Shown here: positions 49,331 through 56,569 of the stretch, in pieces | How the letters are laid out: each line of letters opens with the position of its first letter | Position numbering within the stretch: the first letter of the stretch is position 1 | From: Ignavibacteria bacterium | GTDB lineage: Bacteria > Bacteroidota > Ignavibacteria > Tepidaquicellales > Tepidaquicellaceae | DNA: 64,000 nt | Direction: 5' to 3' | NCBI GenBank assembly: GCA_036262055.1 | Contig: DATAJP010000003.1 | Location: 310,001-374,000 of the forward strand | Program-made: the position numbers and the translations under genes | Notes under the pieces: generated by a model | What the model saw: only the letters and a program-made list of their open reading frames with translations | What the model was told of the DNA's origin: nothing | Database searches by the model: none

Positions 49331-50335
49331 TTAGCTAAAATCTTTTGATGTCACTAAACGTTTACGTTTAAAATAAAAAAATATGCTTGTTGCTATGAGT
49401 AACATGGAGCAAACGATTATCCAAAATCCATACGGGTGAAAAATAAGAGGTATAAACTCAAAATTCATTCCATATACACCTGCAATCAGGTTTAAAGGAA
49501 GGAATATAGTGGCTATAACTGCCAATGCCTTAGTGATTTCAGTTAAACGATTATTTACTACCGATAAATAAGAATCCATTAGTCCACTAATCAGATCACG
49601 ATAAGCTTCGGCTGAATCTGCCACCCTAACCAGGTGGTCATATACATTTCTATAATAAATGGATTCTTCTTCGGTTATAAGGTCAAAATCACCGCGTATT
49701 ATTTTGAATAAAACTTCTTTTTGATAGAACGCAATCCGTCTTAACTCTACAAGTTCCTTTTTAAGGTTAATAATTTCAAGGAGTGTCCGGTTTCCGGGAG
49801 ATTTTTTAAAAATATTGTCCTGAACGCGGTCAATTTTGTTCTCAAAGTTATCAAGAATAGGGTAGTATCTATCAACGATATCATCAAAAATCATATGTAA
49901 AAGATAATCGACACCTTTTTTGATTGCGTATTTTAAAAATCCATCTTTGAGCCGTTTGGAGATATTAACGGCAAGATTATCTCTATGTACCGTTAGTAAA
50001 AAATTTTTACCGAGAAAACAACTGAGTGGAGTAACTTTGAACTTTACTTCACCTGTCTGAATAATAGAATTAAAAATTATGAAGATATAATCATCAAAGT
50101 CTTCAACTTTAGGCAAATGATATTTTGCGTTTTCGTTCATGTATTTAACCGTATCTTCGATTGCAAGCGGATGAAACTTAAATTGTTCATTAAGAACCTT
50201 CATAAGATTCTCTTCACTCTCATTTTCAAGATCAACCCATAAAATTGAATCGCAATGTTTATCCCATTCCCCGAGCTTGGAAATATCACGCTCTAAAATT
50301 CCCTGTGTGGGGCTATATTCAAATATGCTTATCAT
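49331..50335 (-). CDS. corA: CorA family magnesium/cobalt transporter
   Basis: A 334-residue divalent-cation channel. A long cytosolic helical domain is followed by two transmembrane helices at the C-terminus; the first ends in the signature YGMNFE. The tail KRKRLVTSKD is basic, as usual. The gene begins 15 bases after rsmI on the same strand. Confidence 0.95.
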   Translation of the reverse strand: MISIFEYSPTQGILERDISKLGEWDKHCDSILWVDLENESEENLMKVLNEQFKFHPLAIEDTVKYMNENAKYHLPKVEDFDDYIFIIFNSIIQTGEVKFKVTPLSCFLGKNFLLTVHRDNLAVNISKRLKDGFLKYAIKKGVDYLLHMIFDDIVDRYYPILDNFENKIDRVQDNIFKKSPGNRTLLEIINLKKELVELRRIAFYQKEVLFKIIRGDFDLITEEESIYYRNVYDHLVRVADSAEAYRDLISGLMDSYLSVVNNRLTEITKALAVIATIFLPLNLIAGVYGMNFEFIPLIFHPYGFWIIVCSMLLIATSIFFYFKRKRLVTSKDFS

Positions 50336-50350
50336 TTATGATAATTTGTT

Positions 50351-51028
50351 TTATGATAAAGGTTTATTTATAATGATTACAAATTCTCCCTTAAATTTCT
50401 CTTCAAGTGAGTCTAATATCTCCGATGCTTTTCCTCGCAATTGCATTTCATTGGGGGTTGTCATGTTCACTCCTATAAACAAATCGCGTTCAGGCATATA
50501 TTGGTTTATGTCTTCAAGCACCTGCCTTAATCTGTAAGGTGCTTCAAAAATAGCAATTACTTTTTCAAAATTCTTAATAGTTTTTAATTCCGTTTTGCGA
50601 ATTTCTGCTTTCGGCGATAAAAATCCGTAATATAAAAACCTGCTTATATCAAATCCCGATAACACAATAGCTGCAAGCAGGGAATTAGCTCCGGGAATGA
50701 AATCTACCTTAAGATTAAGCTCTATGCATCGATTTAGGAGGGTATTTCCAGGGTCTGCAAACAAAGGTGTTCCGCAGTCACTGATAAGTGAAACATTTTT
50801 GCCTGCAAGCAAATCATGTATAATCTCGTCATCGAGCTCTTCTTCGTTGTGTTCGTTAATCTGCTTTAAATCTTTTTTGATGTCAAAGAATTTTAATAAT
50901 CTTACTGCTTCTTTGTATTCTTCGCAGATTATATAATCACTTTCATTCAGCATTCGCAACGAACGAAAAGTCATATCAGCATAATTTCCGATTGGTGTTG
51001 AGACGATATTTAATGTTCCTGTGGACAA
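50351..51028 (-). CDS. rsmI: 16S rRNA (cytidine-2'-O)-methyltransferase RsmI
   Basis: A 225-residue SAM-dependent methyltransferase for C1402 of 16S rRNA. The start LNIVSTPIGNYADMTFRSLRML, then SDCGTPLFADPG and FIPGANSLLAAIVLSG match the family. It is slightly shorter than the E. coli protein at the C-terminus. Confidence 0.93.
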   Translation of the reverse strand: MSTGTLNIVSTPIGNYADMTFRSLRMLNESDYIICEEYKEAVRLLKFFDIKKDLKQINEHNEEELDDEIIHDLLAGKNVSLISDCGTPLFADPGNTLLNRCIELNLKVDFIPGANSLLAAIVLSGFDISRFLYYGFLSPKAEIRKTELKTIKNFEKVIAIFEAPYRLRQVLEDINQYMPERDLFIGVNMTTPNEMQLRGKASEILDSLEEKFKGEFVIIINKPLS

Positions 51029-51056
51029 ATTATTTTAAATTATTTTAACACACCCC

Positions 51057-51129
51057 GCTCCTTCGGAGCACCCCTCTCAACAGGGGAATTTAAATATCTT
51101 TCAAACTTTATAAACTTTATAAACTTTAT
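51057..51129. repeat. Hairpin repeat and three exact 9-bp tandem units
   Basis: The hairpins GCTCCTTCGGAGC (51057) and CCCCTCTCAACAGGGG (51071) are followed by three exact copies of AAACTTTAT at 51103-51129. They lie between dut and rsmI; the hairpins may end the dut transcript. Confidence 0.6.
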
Positions 51130-51132
51130 GAA

Positions 51133-51576
51133 CTAACGTCCTGTGCTGCCGTATCCACCTGCGCCGCGAACGGTTTCGGTTAAAGCTTCTCTTTCTTCAA
51201 GCTCGACTTTCTCATATTTTGCAATAATCATCTGGGCAATCCGTTCACCGAACTTGACCACAAATTCATTCTTGCCGTGATTGATTAACAATACTTTCAC
51301 TTCACCGCGGTAATCTGCATCGATTGTTCCGGGCGAATTCAACACAGTTATGCCGTGCTTTAAAGCAAGACCGCTTCGGGGTCTTACCTGTGCTTCAAAG
51401 CCCTCGGGAAGCTCTATAATTATATTAGTAGGAATTAATTTATATTCTCCGGGCATTAATGTTATGTCTTCTGTGTTTGAAGAATATAAATCCATTCCTG
51501 ATGAATGCTCGGTCTGGTACGCCGGTAAAAAACTTTCTATTTCTTCGTTAAATTTTTTAAAATATACTTTCATCAT
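51133..51576 (-). CDS. dut: dUTP diphosphatase
   Basis: Trimeric dUTPase, 147 residues, removing dUTP and making dUMP. Motifs in order: SSGMDLYS (1), RPRSGLA (2), [11 protein letters not shown] (3), FGERIAQMI (4) and [11 protein letters not shown] (5). Normal length. The upstream gap contains the terminator of the DUF4190 gene. Confidence 0.96.
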   Translation of the reverse strand: MMKVYFKKFNEEIESFLPAYQTEHSSGMDLYSSNTEDITLMPGEYKLIPTNIIIELPEGFEAQVRPRSGLALKHGITVLNSPGTIDADYRGEVKVLLINHGKNEFVVKFGERIAQMIIAKYEKVELEEREALTETVRGAGGYGSTGR

Positions 51577-51595
51577 TTATTATTAACCTATGTAA

Positions 51596-51626
51596 AAAAC
51601 AAAGGGGCATATATATAGCCCCTTAT
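51596..51626 (-). terminator. Rho-independent terminator (minus strand)
   Basis: Stem AAGGGGC / GCCCCTT around ATATATAT, followed on the minus strand by TTGTTTTTT. It lies just after the stop of the DUF4190-like gene and before dut. Confidence 0.8.
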
Positions 51627-51658
51627 GTTATATAAAACTAATTACTTCATTATTATTT

Positions 51659-52048
51659 TTAATTGTAACTGGATGTTCCGCCAACAATTATAGCAATTAA
51701 GATTATCGCGATATAAATTATTATTCCAAGAACAGACAGAATAATATTTATGATACCAAGCCACATACCGATTTTGGCAAGTGTTCTTCCTGCTTCAGGA
51801 GACTCGCCTCTGTCAATAGCCGCTAATTCTTTCTTCCCCATAATCCATGCAACTATTGCAAGTACAACAGGACAAAAAATAAATGACAATATCCCACAAA
51901 CAAGCGCAACTATTGCGTTTGAGCTTGCGCCACCCTGACTGCCCATTTGCTGTGGGGGAGGGTTATATGCCGGTGGAGGTGGAGGAGGCGGTGGAGGAGG
52001 ATGACTTCCATGACCCCCGTCTTGATAAAGTAGTATGTTTTCTGTCAT
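51659..52048 (-). CDS. Proline-rich DUF4190-like membrane protein
   Basis: A 129-residue protein. The N-terminus (about 10-40) holds a run of ten prolines in a Gly/Pro/Gln-rich tether. Two hydrophobic segments follow: VALVCGILSFIFCPVVLAIVAWIMG and GMWLGIINIILSVLGIIIYIAII, with KKELAAIDRGESPEAGRTLAKIG between them. This is the DUF4190 pattern. Function unknown. It is flanked by its own terminator. Confidence 0.8.
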   Translation of the reverse strand: MTENILLYQDGGHGSHPPPPPPPPPPAYNPPPQQMGSQGGASSNAIVALVCGILSFIFCPVVLAIVAWIMGKKELAAIDRGESPEAGRTLAKIGMWLGIINIILSVLGIIIYIAIILIAIIVGGTSSYN

Positions 52049-52115
52049 AGTATATGATTTTGATTTACGCTCAAATATAGAGCTATTTGTTTAAAATTAA
52101 AATAGTAATATGAAA

Positions 52116-52910
52116 TTATATTTTATTACCGTTTTTAAAAAATAATTCATTGGCATTTGTATATAATGCCGATTTCATTTCATTTTCAGAAATATTTTTT
52201 ATTTCAGATAATGCCTTTATTGTATAAACAATGTTTGACGGTTCATTCTTTTTGCCTCTGTTCGGAACAGGAGTGAGGAAAGGGGAATCGGTCTCGGACA
52301 ACAGTTTCTCCAATGGTGTTGCCGAAACTACATCGCGTTCCTTAAAGTTTTTATACGTAACATTGCCGCAATAAGATACATAAAAGCTATTTAAACCGGT
52401 AACTTCATTCATTTCGTTAACCGTTCCTCCAAAACAATGAAACTGTCCCTTCAAACTTTCATCTAAATTTTCTTTTATTATTGAAATCGTATCAGCAACA
52501 GAATCCCTTGTGTGCAAAACAATCGGAAGATTCTTATCCTTCGCAATCTCGATTTGTTTTCTTAAAAAGTCTTTTTGTTTTTCTATGTAGGTTTTATCCC
52601 AGTAATAATCCAATCCCGTTTCGCCAATCCCGACAATTTTTTCATTATCTAAAAGTTTATAAATTTTATCTAATTCATCATTATCAACTTTCTGAACTTC
52701 AGTCGGATGAACGCCTGCAAGTCCGTAAATCATTTTATATTTATCTGCAAGCTCAAGAATTGTAAGTGTAGAGGCATAATCAACGGCTGGAACAATTATT
52801 TTTTCAATACCTGCATCTTCTGCACGTTTAATGACATCTCCGATTTGATTTAAAAGCTCATCATAATATAAATGCGCATGTGTGTCTATAATCATATTGT
52901 CTATAATCAT
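52116..52910 (-). CDS. TatD family metal-dependent hydrolase
   Basis: A 264-residue TIM-barrel DNase-like hydrolase. DTHAHLYYDE, GIGETGLDYYWD, VLHTRDS, HCFGG and SETDSPFLTP supply the metal ligands. The sequence starts with a near-duplicate of five codons (MIIDN MIIDT), so either of two ATGs may be the start. It begins 12 bases after the purine phosphorylase gene and is likely in the same transcript. Confidence 0.93.
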   Translation of the reverse strand: MIIDNMIIDTHAHLYYDELLNQIGDVIKRAEDAGIEKIIVPAVDYASTLTILELADKYKMIYGLAGVHPTEVQKVDNDELDKIYKLLDNEKIVGIGETGLDYYWDKTYIEKQKDFLRKQIEIAKDKNLPIVLHTRDSVADTISIIKENLDESLKGQFHCFGGTVNEMNEVTGLNSFYVSYCGNVTYKNFKERDVVSATPLEKLLSETDSPFLTPVPNRGKKNEPSNIVYTIKALSEIKNISENEMKSALYTNANELFFKNGNKI

Positions 52911-52922
52911 ATATAGATAAAT

Positions 52923-53624
52923 TCAGTTTAGTGTCTTAACAAGCAGTTTAATCAGTTTAGAAAACTTCTCATAAGTTTTTTTTCCGGCTTCCTCAACTTC
53001 GGAATGACACAACATATCACCGGTGCTTTCATAAAGCATATTAGTTATGCATGAAATTCCTATAAACCTAATATTATTTTCCTTTGAGTGAAGAACTTCG
53101 GGAACGGTTGACATTCCCACAGCATCAGTTTTTATTTTCATCAATGTGCGTATGTCCGACTTTGTTTCATAACACGGACCGCTAAGCGAGCAATAAACGC
53201 CTTGCTGAAGTTTTATGCCATTTTGAATAGCAATCTTGCGGGTTTCGAGATTCAAATTTCTGTCGTAAATGTTAGTCATCTTTTGGTTATTACCGGAACG
53301 TTTAAATCCGAGGTTTATATGTGAGATTATCAGCATAAGGTCTGTAACTTTAAACGTCCTGTTCACTCCGCCTGCAGCATTAGTTATGATGAGGTTTTTA
53401 ATTCCCTTTTTTTTGGCATTTATGATGTTCGAAACGACTTCCGTATAATCGGCTCCTTCATAAAAATGCTTTCTTCCTTTGAATAAAATTACCTCACTGC
53501 CGTCAAGCTTACCTTTAAGAATTTTTCTATTATGAAATGAATTTTTATCCTCAAATAAAACTTCAGGGGAGGAAAGTTCATTTATAAGCTCCTGCAAACC
53601 CGAACCAAGTATAATTCCCGTCAT
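52923..53624 (-). CDS. punA: Purine-nucleoside phosphorylase (type I)
   Basis: A 233-residue phosphorylase of purine nucleosides. ILGSGLQEL is the phosphate loop at the very N-terminus; KGRKHFYEG, LIITNAAGGVN, SGPCYETKSDIRTLMK and MSTVPEVLHSKE match family motifs. It lacks the roughly 25 residues that usually precede the GSG loop, and an in-frame TAG nine bases upstream rules out extension. A transposon is inserted 50 bases upstream and probably separates it from its original promoter. Confidence 0.85.
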   Translation of the reverse strand: MTGIILGSGLQELINELSSPEVLFEDKNSFHNRKILKGKLDGSEVILFKGRKHFYEGADYTEVVSNIINAKKKGIKNLIITNAAGGVNRTFKVTDLMLIISHINLGFKRSGNNQKMTNIYDRNLNLETRKIAIQNGIKLQQGVYCSLSGPCYETKSDIRTLMKIKTDAVGMSTVPEVLHSKENNIRFIGISCITNMLYESTGDMLCHSEVEEAGKKTYEKFSKLIKLLVKTLN

Positions 53625-53665
53625 TTTGCAAAATACCTAACTTTGTAAAACTCATAAAGTCTTTT

Positions 53666-53673
53666 ATTCATTT
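53666..53673. repeat. Left target-site duplication (ATTCATTT)
   Basis: Eight bases immediately outside the left inverted repeat, identical to 56470-56477. Confidence 0.9.
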
Positions 53674-53705
53674 GGTAGTGTCTTAATTTGAAAGGGTTAA
53701 TTAGA
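53674..53705. repeat. Left terminal inverted repeat
   Basis: The first 20 bases pair perfectly with 56450-56469; the next 12 pair at 9 positions with 56438-56449. Confidence 0.92.
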
Positions 53706-53740
53706 GAAAAATTTAACAATTTTACTTGACAATTTATAAA

Positions 53741-53914
53741 ATGGAAAATTTAACTATTGAAGAAGAGAAAAAAATTGAAATTAATGAAACTGTAGAAATA
53801 CAAATTAATTCTGAAATTGTTAAAAAAATTTTAGAAAATCAGGAAGAGATAATTAAAAAAATAAATAATTTAGAAAAAAGATGGTTTGGTGATAATAAAG
53901 AGATTATTGATTAA
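53741..53914 (+). CDS. Transposon passenger: small Glu/Lys-rich coiled-coil protein
   Basis: A 57-residue protein from the ATG (a TTG 15 bases earlier is possible). It is mostly Glu, Ile, Lys and Asn, with heptads (VEIQINSEIVKKILENQEEIIKKINNLEKRW) suggesting one coiled coil. No known family. It converges with the 70-residue minus-strand ORF, overlapping by 11 bases. Confidence 0.5.
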   Translation: MENLTIEEEKKIEINETVEIQINSEIVKKILENQEEIIKKINNLEKRWFGDNKEIID

Positions 53915-54116
53915 ATAAATCAGTTTTATTATCTATACTTGCTACTGAACTTTCAATATTTAAAATTTTATCTTCTAAGCTATCAAATTTTATTTCATAA
54001 TTCATTAAAAATTGATTTATATCAGAAATAGCTTGAATAATTAGATTTAATTTTTGTTCAGGAGGTAAACCTTTTGAAACTTCTGTTTCAACTCCATTTA
54101 TATCAAAGTATTGCAT
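53904..54116 (-). CDS. Transposon passenger: small helical protein
   Basis: A 70-residue acidic protein with a short strand start (MQYFDINGVETEV) and two predicted helices (EQKLNLIIQAISDINQFLMN, KFDSLEDKILNIESSVASID). It starts three bases after the stop of the 72-residue ORF upstream, so the two are co-translated. No family recognised. Confidence 0.55.
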   Translation of the reverse strand: MQYFDINGVETEVSKGLPPEQKLNLIIQAISDINQFLMNYEIKFDSLEDKILNIESSVASIDNKTDLFNQ

Positions 54117-54119
54117 AAT

Positions 54120-54338
54120 TTATTCTTTTATGTTTTCTTTTATTCTTGAGACTATTTGATTATAGTAACTTTCTGATGCTTTATCAAATCTTTCATATAC
54201 TTCTTCTATATTCTTACTATCAATTTTCGCTAAAATTTCACAACAAATATCTCTTAAAGCTAATACCCTTGCTTCAATTGTAACCACTTCTTGTGCAATG
54301 ATTGGATTATCTACATTAACATTAATTTCTTGAGCCAT
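54120..54338 (-). CDS. Transposon passenger: small helical protein
   Basis: A 72-residue acidic protein (MAQEINVNVDNPIIAQEVVTIEA...) with helices bearing a CC pair (DICCEIL) and YERFDKASESYYNQIV. It lies 66 bases downstream of the transposase on the same strand and just upstream of the 70-residue ORF. No family recognised. An accessory role with the transposase is possible but unproven. Confidence 0.55.
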   Translation of the reverse strand: MAQEINVNVDNPIIAQEVVTIEARVLALRDICCEILAKIDSKNIEEVYERFDKASESYYNQIVSRIKENIKE

Positions 54339-54404
54339 TTTGTTTGGATTTAATTTTCGGTTAGAATAAAATATTTATTAATAAGCTAATAAGCAACATC
54401 TTCC

Positions 54405-55328
54405 CTAAGCTACTTTCTTCAAATTCTCACCATAATTCAAGAACTTTTCCCAACTCCAAAAAGTATTAGTAACATTTGAAGCCATTGCAGGAGTTACTTT
54501 AATAGTTTTATGCTCTCGGATAAAGTTGTAATAAAAGAAATGTAAAGCTACAGCATATTTCAGATTATCTAATTTCTTACTAAAGGCATTAGTTAATCTT
54601 GTAAATCTTCTCATATTCATTCTCATAGTTAAATTTTGTCTTTCTATATGACTTGTAGAGATTCTTTTCTTATCGGGGTCATTAATTAAAGGAAATATAT
54701 TAACTGATGTAAGCGGAGAAGGACTATATTTATATTCATTCCCATTATTATGACTATAAGATTTGTGGATTTGACCATATTTAATATCATTTCTAAAAAC
54801 ATTTTTAACAGCGTGAAAATAAGATTTAAAGCTATCAGTTGATAATTGAAATTCGTTAATAGTTCTCTTATCCAATTCACTAATAAACATTAAAGTATTT
54901 TCTGCATTTCTTTTACCTACTAAATAATTAATGACAAGTTTAGTTTCGGAATCCATAGAGACAAATGTATATTGGTCTCCTTTTTCGGTTTTTTCATAAT
55001 ATCTTTCATCCATTGTAAGATTCTTTTGCTTACAACCAACATAAGCCCAAATCTCATCACACTGAACATAATTAGATTTCACATTAACAACTAAATCATT
55101 ATGAATTTGCATAGCTTTTTTACCTGCATTTTTAAGCAAAGTCATAACAGTATTTCTATTAATACCTGTCATTCTTTCGATGCTTCGGATTGAATTTCCT
55201 TCGGATAAAAGATTTAAAACTAAGATTTGTTTTTGTTGAGATAAACGGTTCATTGCGATTCCTTTCTTTTTGTCTTTATAAAAGGTCTGCAATGAACTAT
55301 TTTTGTTTAGGATTAAAGGTCTGTTCAC
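54405..55328 (-). CDS. IS1-family-type DDE transposase
   Basis: A 307-residue transposase, or 282 if translation starts at the Met at 55253, which has AAAGGA about eight bases upstream and is preferred. An N-terminal helix-turn-helix (GNSIRSIERMTGINRNTVMTLLKNAG) binds the ends. The catalytic triad is Asp91 (QCDEIWAYVG), Asp165 (STDSFKSY) and Glu229 (HIERQNLTMRMNMRRFTRLTNAFSKK), 307-residue numbering. The HxERxNLxxR motif and the C-terminal HFFYYNFIREHKT are typical of single-frame IS1-type enzymes. It is intact. Confidence 0.93.
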   Translation of the reverse strand: MNRPLILNKNSSLQTFYKDKKKGIAMNRLSQQKQILVLNLLSEGNSIRSIERMTGINRNTVMTLLKNAGKKAMQIHNDLVVNVKSNYVQCDEIWAYVGCKQKNLTMDERYYEKTEKGDQYTFVSMDSETKLVINYLVGKRNAENTLMFISELDKRTINEFQLSTDSFKSYFHAVKNVFRNDIKYGQIHKSYSHNNGNEYKYSPSPLTSVNIFPLINDPDKKRISTSHIERQNLTMRMNMRRFTRLTNAFSKKLDNLKYAVALHFFYYNFIREHKTIKVTPAMASNVTNTFWSWEKFLNYGENLKKVA

Positions 55329-55343
55329 GCAGAACTTTTTTCT

Positions 55344-55376
55344 GAAGGGTAACTAATTACGAGTTAGTTACCCTTC
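55344..55376 (+). terminator. Strong hairpin upstream of the transposase gene
   Basis: Perfect 13-bp arms GAAGGGTAACTAA / TTAGTTACCCTTC with a 7-base loop, followed on the plus strand by GTTTTT. It probably separates the transposase half from the right-hand passenger genes, or guards against read-through. Confidence 0.65.
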
Positions 55377-55435
55377 GTTTTTATATCATAAATATAGGTA
55401 GATTAGTTAATTTTTTGTTCTAATTCAGTTAGAAT

Positions 55436-55467
55436 ATTGATATTTGCTTTTAATACTCATAATTTTG
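55436..55467 (+). promoter_or_regulatory. Bacteroidota-type promoter for the right-hand passenger genes
   Basis: ATTG at 55436-55439, 20 bases, then TAATTTTG at 55460-55467: the same boxes and spacing as the rpsU promoter. The zinc-ribbon ATG is 13 bases on, so the leader would be very short. Confidence 0.45.
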
Positions 55468-55480
55468 TTTAAATCATAAA

Positions 55481-55738
55481 ATGAAGATAGTTTTATTATA
55501 TTTCTTATCAGATAAAGATTCAAATGCGGTATGTTGTATTGGGATAATTATATTAATATTTGTTGCATTTTTTATGGGATATTTAAGAAAAATAAAACTA
55601 CAAAAAGAACAAGAACAAGCTAATCGTTATTTATCTAATAAGTATGAAGAAGAGAAAGGAATGAAAAAATGTCCTTATTGTGCAGAAAAAATAAAATATG
55701 AAGCAATTAAATGTAAGCATTGTGGAAGTAATTTATGA
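55481..55738 (+). CDS. Transposon passenger: membrane-anchored zinc-ribbon protein
   Basis: An 85-residue protein. One transmembrane helix (IGIIILIFVAFFMGYL, about 21-37) is followed by a charged coil, then CPYCAEKIKYEAIKCKHCGSNL, a two-CxxC zinc ribbon at the very C-terminus. Such proteins are common small membrane zinc ribbons with unknown function. No catalytic residues are visible. It may act with the next small ORFs. Confidence 0.7.
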   Translation: MKIVLLYFLSDKDSNAVCCIGIIILIFVAFFMGYLRKIKLQKEQEQANRYLSNKYEEEKGMKKCPYCAEKIKYEAIKCKHCGSNL

Positions 55739-55797
55739 AATTTTGTATATATAAATAAGGTTAAGGAGAAAGAAGAAGAAAAATTTAAATAAATGAA

Positions 55798-55971
55798 ATG
55801 GATTGTTCAGAAGAAAAATTAAAACTCATTGATGAAAAGAAAAAATTATATTGGGGAAAATTTGAAAAATTTTGTGAAGAAAACAACCAAAAATCAGCTA
55901 CAATGCTCTTATTGTTAAATATAGTGGATAGAGAAAAATGGAATGCTTTAAAATTAGAAGTTGAGACTTAA
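55798..55971 (+). CDS. Transposon passenger: 57-residue hypothetical protein
   Basis: A short gene found by reading the gap: ATG at 55798, stop at 55969-55971. The product begins MDCSEEKLKLIDEKK and has YWGKFEKFCEENNQKSATMLLLLNIVDREKW in its middle. It is helical and charged, and overlaps the end of the convergent minus-strand ORF by 18 bases. AGGAGA-like bases lie 35 upstream, too far for a normal ribosome-binding site, so the start is uncertain. Confidence 0.45.
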   Translation: MDCSEEKLKLIDEKKKLYWGKFEKFCEENNQKSATMLLLLNIVDREKWNALKLEVET

Positions 55972-56340
55972 TTCTAAAATTCTACTTTCAAGTTTTTCGC
56001 TATCCATATTTTGTATTTCTAATATTTCATTATCAAAATTATTTTCAATTTCTTTATTTCTATTTAATAGTTGAAATCTCGGTAAACCTTCATTAGTTTT
56101 AATAATTTTTTCTATTGTAGCTGTTACATATACAGATAGATGTTTTTCAAAAAGTTTAACAAAAAATTTAAAAGTATTTGAAGATGTAAAATGTATTGTA
56201 GTGGCTGTATATCTTTTAATAGGTTCACATTTTTCTTTTACCAATAAACATATTATAAGTTCTCTAACATCATCATTAGAAATATTCTCGTTATCATTGG
56301 GGTTATGTAAATCATAACTAATAGAAAATAGATGTGTCAT
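55954..56340 (-). CDS. Transposon passenger: possible Cas2/SinR/VapD-fold protein
   Basis: A 128-residue protein. Residues 1-12 (MTHLFSISYDLH) resemble the first strand of Cas2/SinR-type ferredoxin folds (xxISYDLxxP with Asp), followed by a helix with LIICLLV and a strand TATTIHF. The C-terminal 45 residues are acidic. It reads inward from the right inverted repeat. No active-site residues beyond Asp10 can be assigned. The fold call is a guess from pattern; an unrelated small protein remains possible. Confidence 0.55.
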   Translation of the reverse strand: MTHLFSISYDLHNPNDNENISNDDVRELIICLLVKEKCEPIKRYTATTIHFTSSNTFKFFVKLFEKHLSVYVTATIEKIIKTNEGLPRFQLLNRNKEIENNFDNEILEIQNMDSEKLESRILELSLNF

Positions 56341-56437
56341 AAGTAAATTTTAAATTTTCGGCTTATCAACAAATTAACTATTCTATATTTCACTTTCAAC
56401 TCTTACAACTCTTTAATTTTAGCTTATAATCAAATAG

Positions 56438-56469
56438 TCTATTTAACTGTTTCAAATTAAGACACTACC
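56438..56469. repeat. Right terminal inverted repeat
   Basis: Inverted copy of the left end; 20 bases perfect, then 9 of 12. Confidence 0.92.
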
Positions 56470-56477
56470 ATTCATTT
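56470..56477. repeat. Right target-site duplication (ATTCATTT)
   Basis: Identical to 53666-53673, directly outside the right inverted repeat. Confidence 0.9.
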
Positions 56478-56569
56478 TAGTGAATTTATTGCCCTTTTAT
56501 TGTGTTCTTATAATGCATATATTTGTTAATATTATATCAATTTTTAAGCAAAATTAACTTAGTAAACAA

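Larger units (their letters stand above)
53674..56469. mobile_element. IS1-type transposon with passenger genes, complete (2,796 bp)
   Basis: The ends are perfect 20-bp inverted repeats (GGTAGTGTCTTAATTTGAAA at 53674 and its complement ending at 56469), extending to about 32 bp with three mismatches. Both flanks carry ATTCATTT, an 8-bp duplication as expected for the IS1 family. Inside are one DDE transposase on the minus strand and six small ORFs. It is more AT-rich than the chromosome around it. It sits in the divergent promoter region of punA and a T9SS gene. Confidence 0.92.

Noticed and set aside
51103-51129. Three exact 9-bp tandem units considered as a replication or plasmid iteron
   Set aside because: Only three short copies, between dut and rsmI, with no replication gene nearby.
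54686-54880. Second minus-strand frame inside the transposase gene
   Set aside because: Out-of-frame shadow. The transposase is complete in a single frame, so no programmed frameshift product needs to be invoked.
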